Source of the DNA: Blastococcus capsensis
GTDB lineage: Bacteria > Actinomycetota > Actinomycetes > Mycobacteriales > Geodermatophilaceae
Direction of reading: 5' to 3'
Length of the DNA stretch: 64,000 nucleotides
NCBI RefSeq assembly: GCF_030165005.1
Contig: NZ_JASNNW010000006.1
Location: 238,007-302,006 of the forward strand
This document shows, piece after piece, positions 63,497 to 64,000 of the stretch (the stretch's first letter is position 1; each line of letters starts with the position of its first letter). Made by a program: the position numbers and the translations under genes. The notes under the pieces were generated by a model. That model worked only from the letters and a program-made list of their open reading frames with translations, searched no databases and had not been told where the DNA came from.

Positions 63497-64000
63497 CGCA
63501 TCGAGGATGACCCGCTGAGCTGCGGGAACGGCGGGGTGGAACGTCTGGGTGGCGCCGTTGATCGCGACCGTGGCCGAGCGCAGCGGCCGCAGCTGGCGGA
63601 TGACGTTGCCGATCGCCAGGCCGGTGCGGTTCTGAACCTCGCGGGCCACGGCCAGGGCGGTGAACACGACGGTGAGGTGGGCCTCGATGGCGTCGCGAGT
63701 GTGGTGGAACATCGGCCTGGCCCGCAGATCGGTCTTGCTCATCCGGAACGATTGCTCGACCCGCCACAGGTCGTGATAGCTGCCGATCACCTCGGCCGCG
63801 GGCATGAGATTGGCGGGGATGTTGGTGACGTAGCCCTTCAACCCGACCAGGCTCTGCGCTCTGGCCAGTGCGGTCTCGTCCAGGGATCGGGCACCGTTGC
63901 TGGTCTTGACGAACCGCGGCGTGCGGGCCGCGCGTTCGCCGTCGACGACCTCCCGCGCCCGGGCCTCCTGCAGGGCGAGGGTCTTGCGGTCCCGGGCTGC
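63470..64000 (-). CDS. IS1634-family transposase, C-terminal part (gene runs off the window)
   Basis: The frame is open from the window edge to the TAA at 63470-63472, about 176 residues. Motifs are SLDETALARAQSLVGLKGYV, IPANLMPAAEVIGSYHDLW, then RVEQSFRMSKTDLRARPMF, with the catalytic Glu in VEQSFR, and the IEAHLTVVFTALAV helix. These are typical of IS1634/IS4-related DDE transposases. The element's end lies near 63450, inside or next to the CDF gene. Confidence 0.85.
   Translation of the reverse strand, partial: AARDRKTLALQEARAREVVDGERAARTPRFVKTSNGARSLDETALARAQSLVGLKGYVTNIPANLMPAAEVIGSYHDLWRVEQSFRMSKTDLRARPMFHHTRDAIEAHLTVVFTALAVAREVQNRTGLAIGNVIRQLRPLRSATVAINGATQTFHPAVPAAQRVILDALPPVEVTH

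Overview
This is 64 kb of very GC-rich chromosome from an actinobacterium. Gene order and protein features fit Geodermatophilaceae (Blastococcus, Geodermatophilus or Modestobacter), but the family-level placement is inference. The left two thirds is a conserved information-processing core, read mostly on the minus strand. In transcription order on that strand it runs: tRNA-Thr, tRNA-Met, rpmG, hadA, hadB (with aspC inserted on the plus strand), tRNA-Trp, secE, nusG, rplK, rplA, then rplJ-rplL, a complete mce lipid-importer operon, rpoB-rpoC, rpsL-rpsG-fusA-tuf, and the S10 operon rpsJ to rplP, which is cut by the window edge. The thrT-metT-rpmG-hadAB-trpT-secE-nusG-rplKA order is the one I know from mycobacteria.

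Region by region: 1-9292 holds the S10 and str operons. An F420-type oxidoreductase gene (9829-10869, plus) converges on rpoC. rpoBC (11076-18608) has a good housekeeping promoter lying inside a palindrome. A ten-gene mce operon (19077-30709) carries its own Mkl-type ATPase, two YrbE permeases, MceA-F and two Mce-associated proteins. It sits where Mycobacterium tuberculosis keeps its lone mkl gene. rplJL, rplKA, nusG and secE follow. A broken M1-type peptidase lies next to hadAB. At 39347-42179 a membrane GGDEF-EAL protein is preceded by a 34-residue peptide made largely of three GVKWGR repeats. tadG-like, tRNA-Tyr and yajQ (42569-43735) end the conserved part.

From about 43740 to the end the DNA is accessory: a tyrosine integrase, a MobF relaxase-helicase, an IS1380-type insertion sequence, a frameshifted ZIP transporter gene, a large copper and thiol-redox cluster, metal transporters, and part of an IS1634-type element. 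The cluster encodes SCO1, a COG4315-type lipoprotein, a Tat-exported hemerythrin protein, PCu(A)C, MauE, a DsbA-like protein, YcnI, a CopC-CopD fusion, and a SigC-like ECF sigma factor with a membrane zinc-finger anti-sigma factor.

The strongest new signal is a promoter shared by four transcription units of that cluster. Each has GGGAAC, exactly 17 bases, CGAC plus two bases, then exactly 7 bases to an ATG. This predicts one ECF-driven, leaderless copper-delivery regulon. Other notable signals are the GVKWGR peptide gene, whose DNA repeats differ only at synonymous positions, and a family of hairpin repeats placed at or next to stop codons, whose stem arms vary together between copies.

Most long open frames opposite the large genes are shadows caused by the high GC content and are not annotated.
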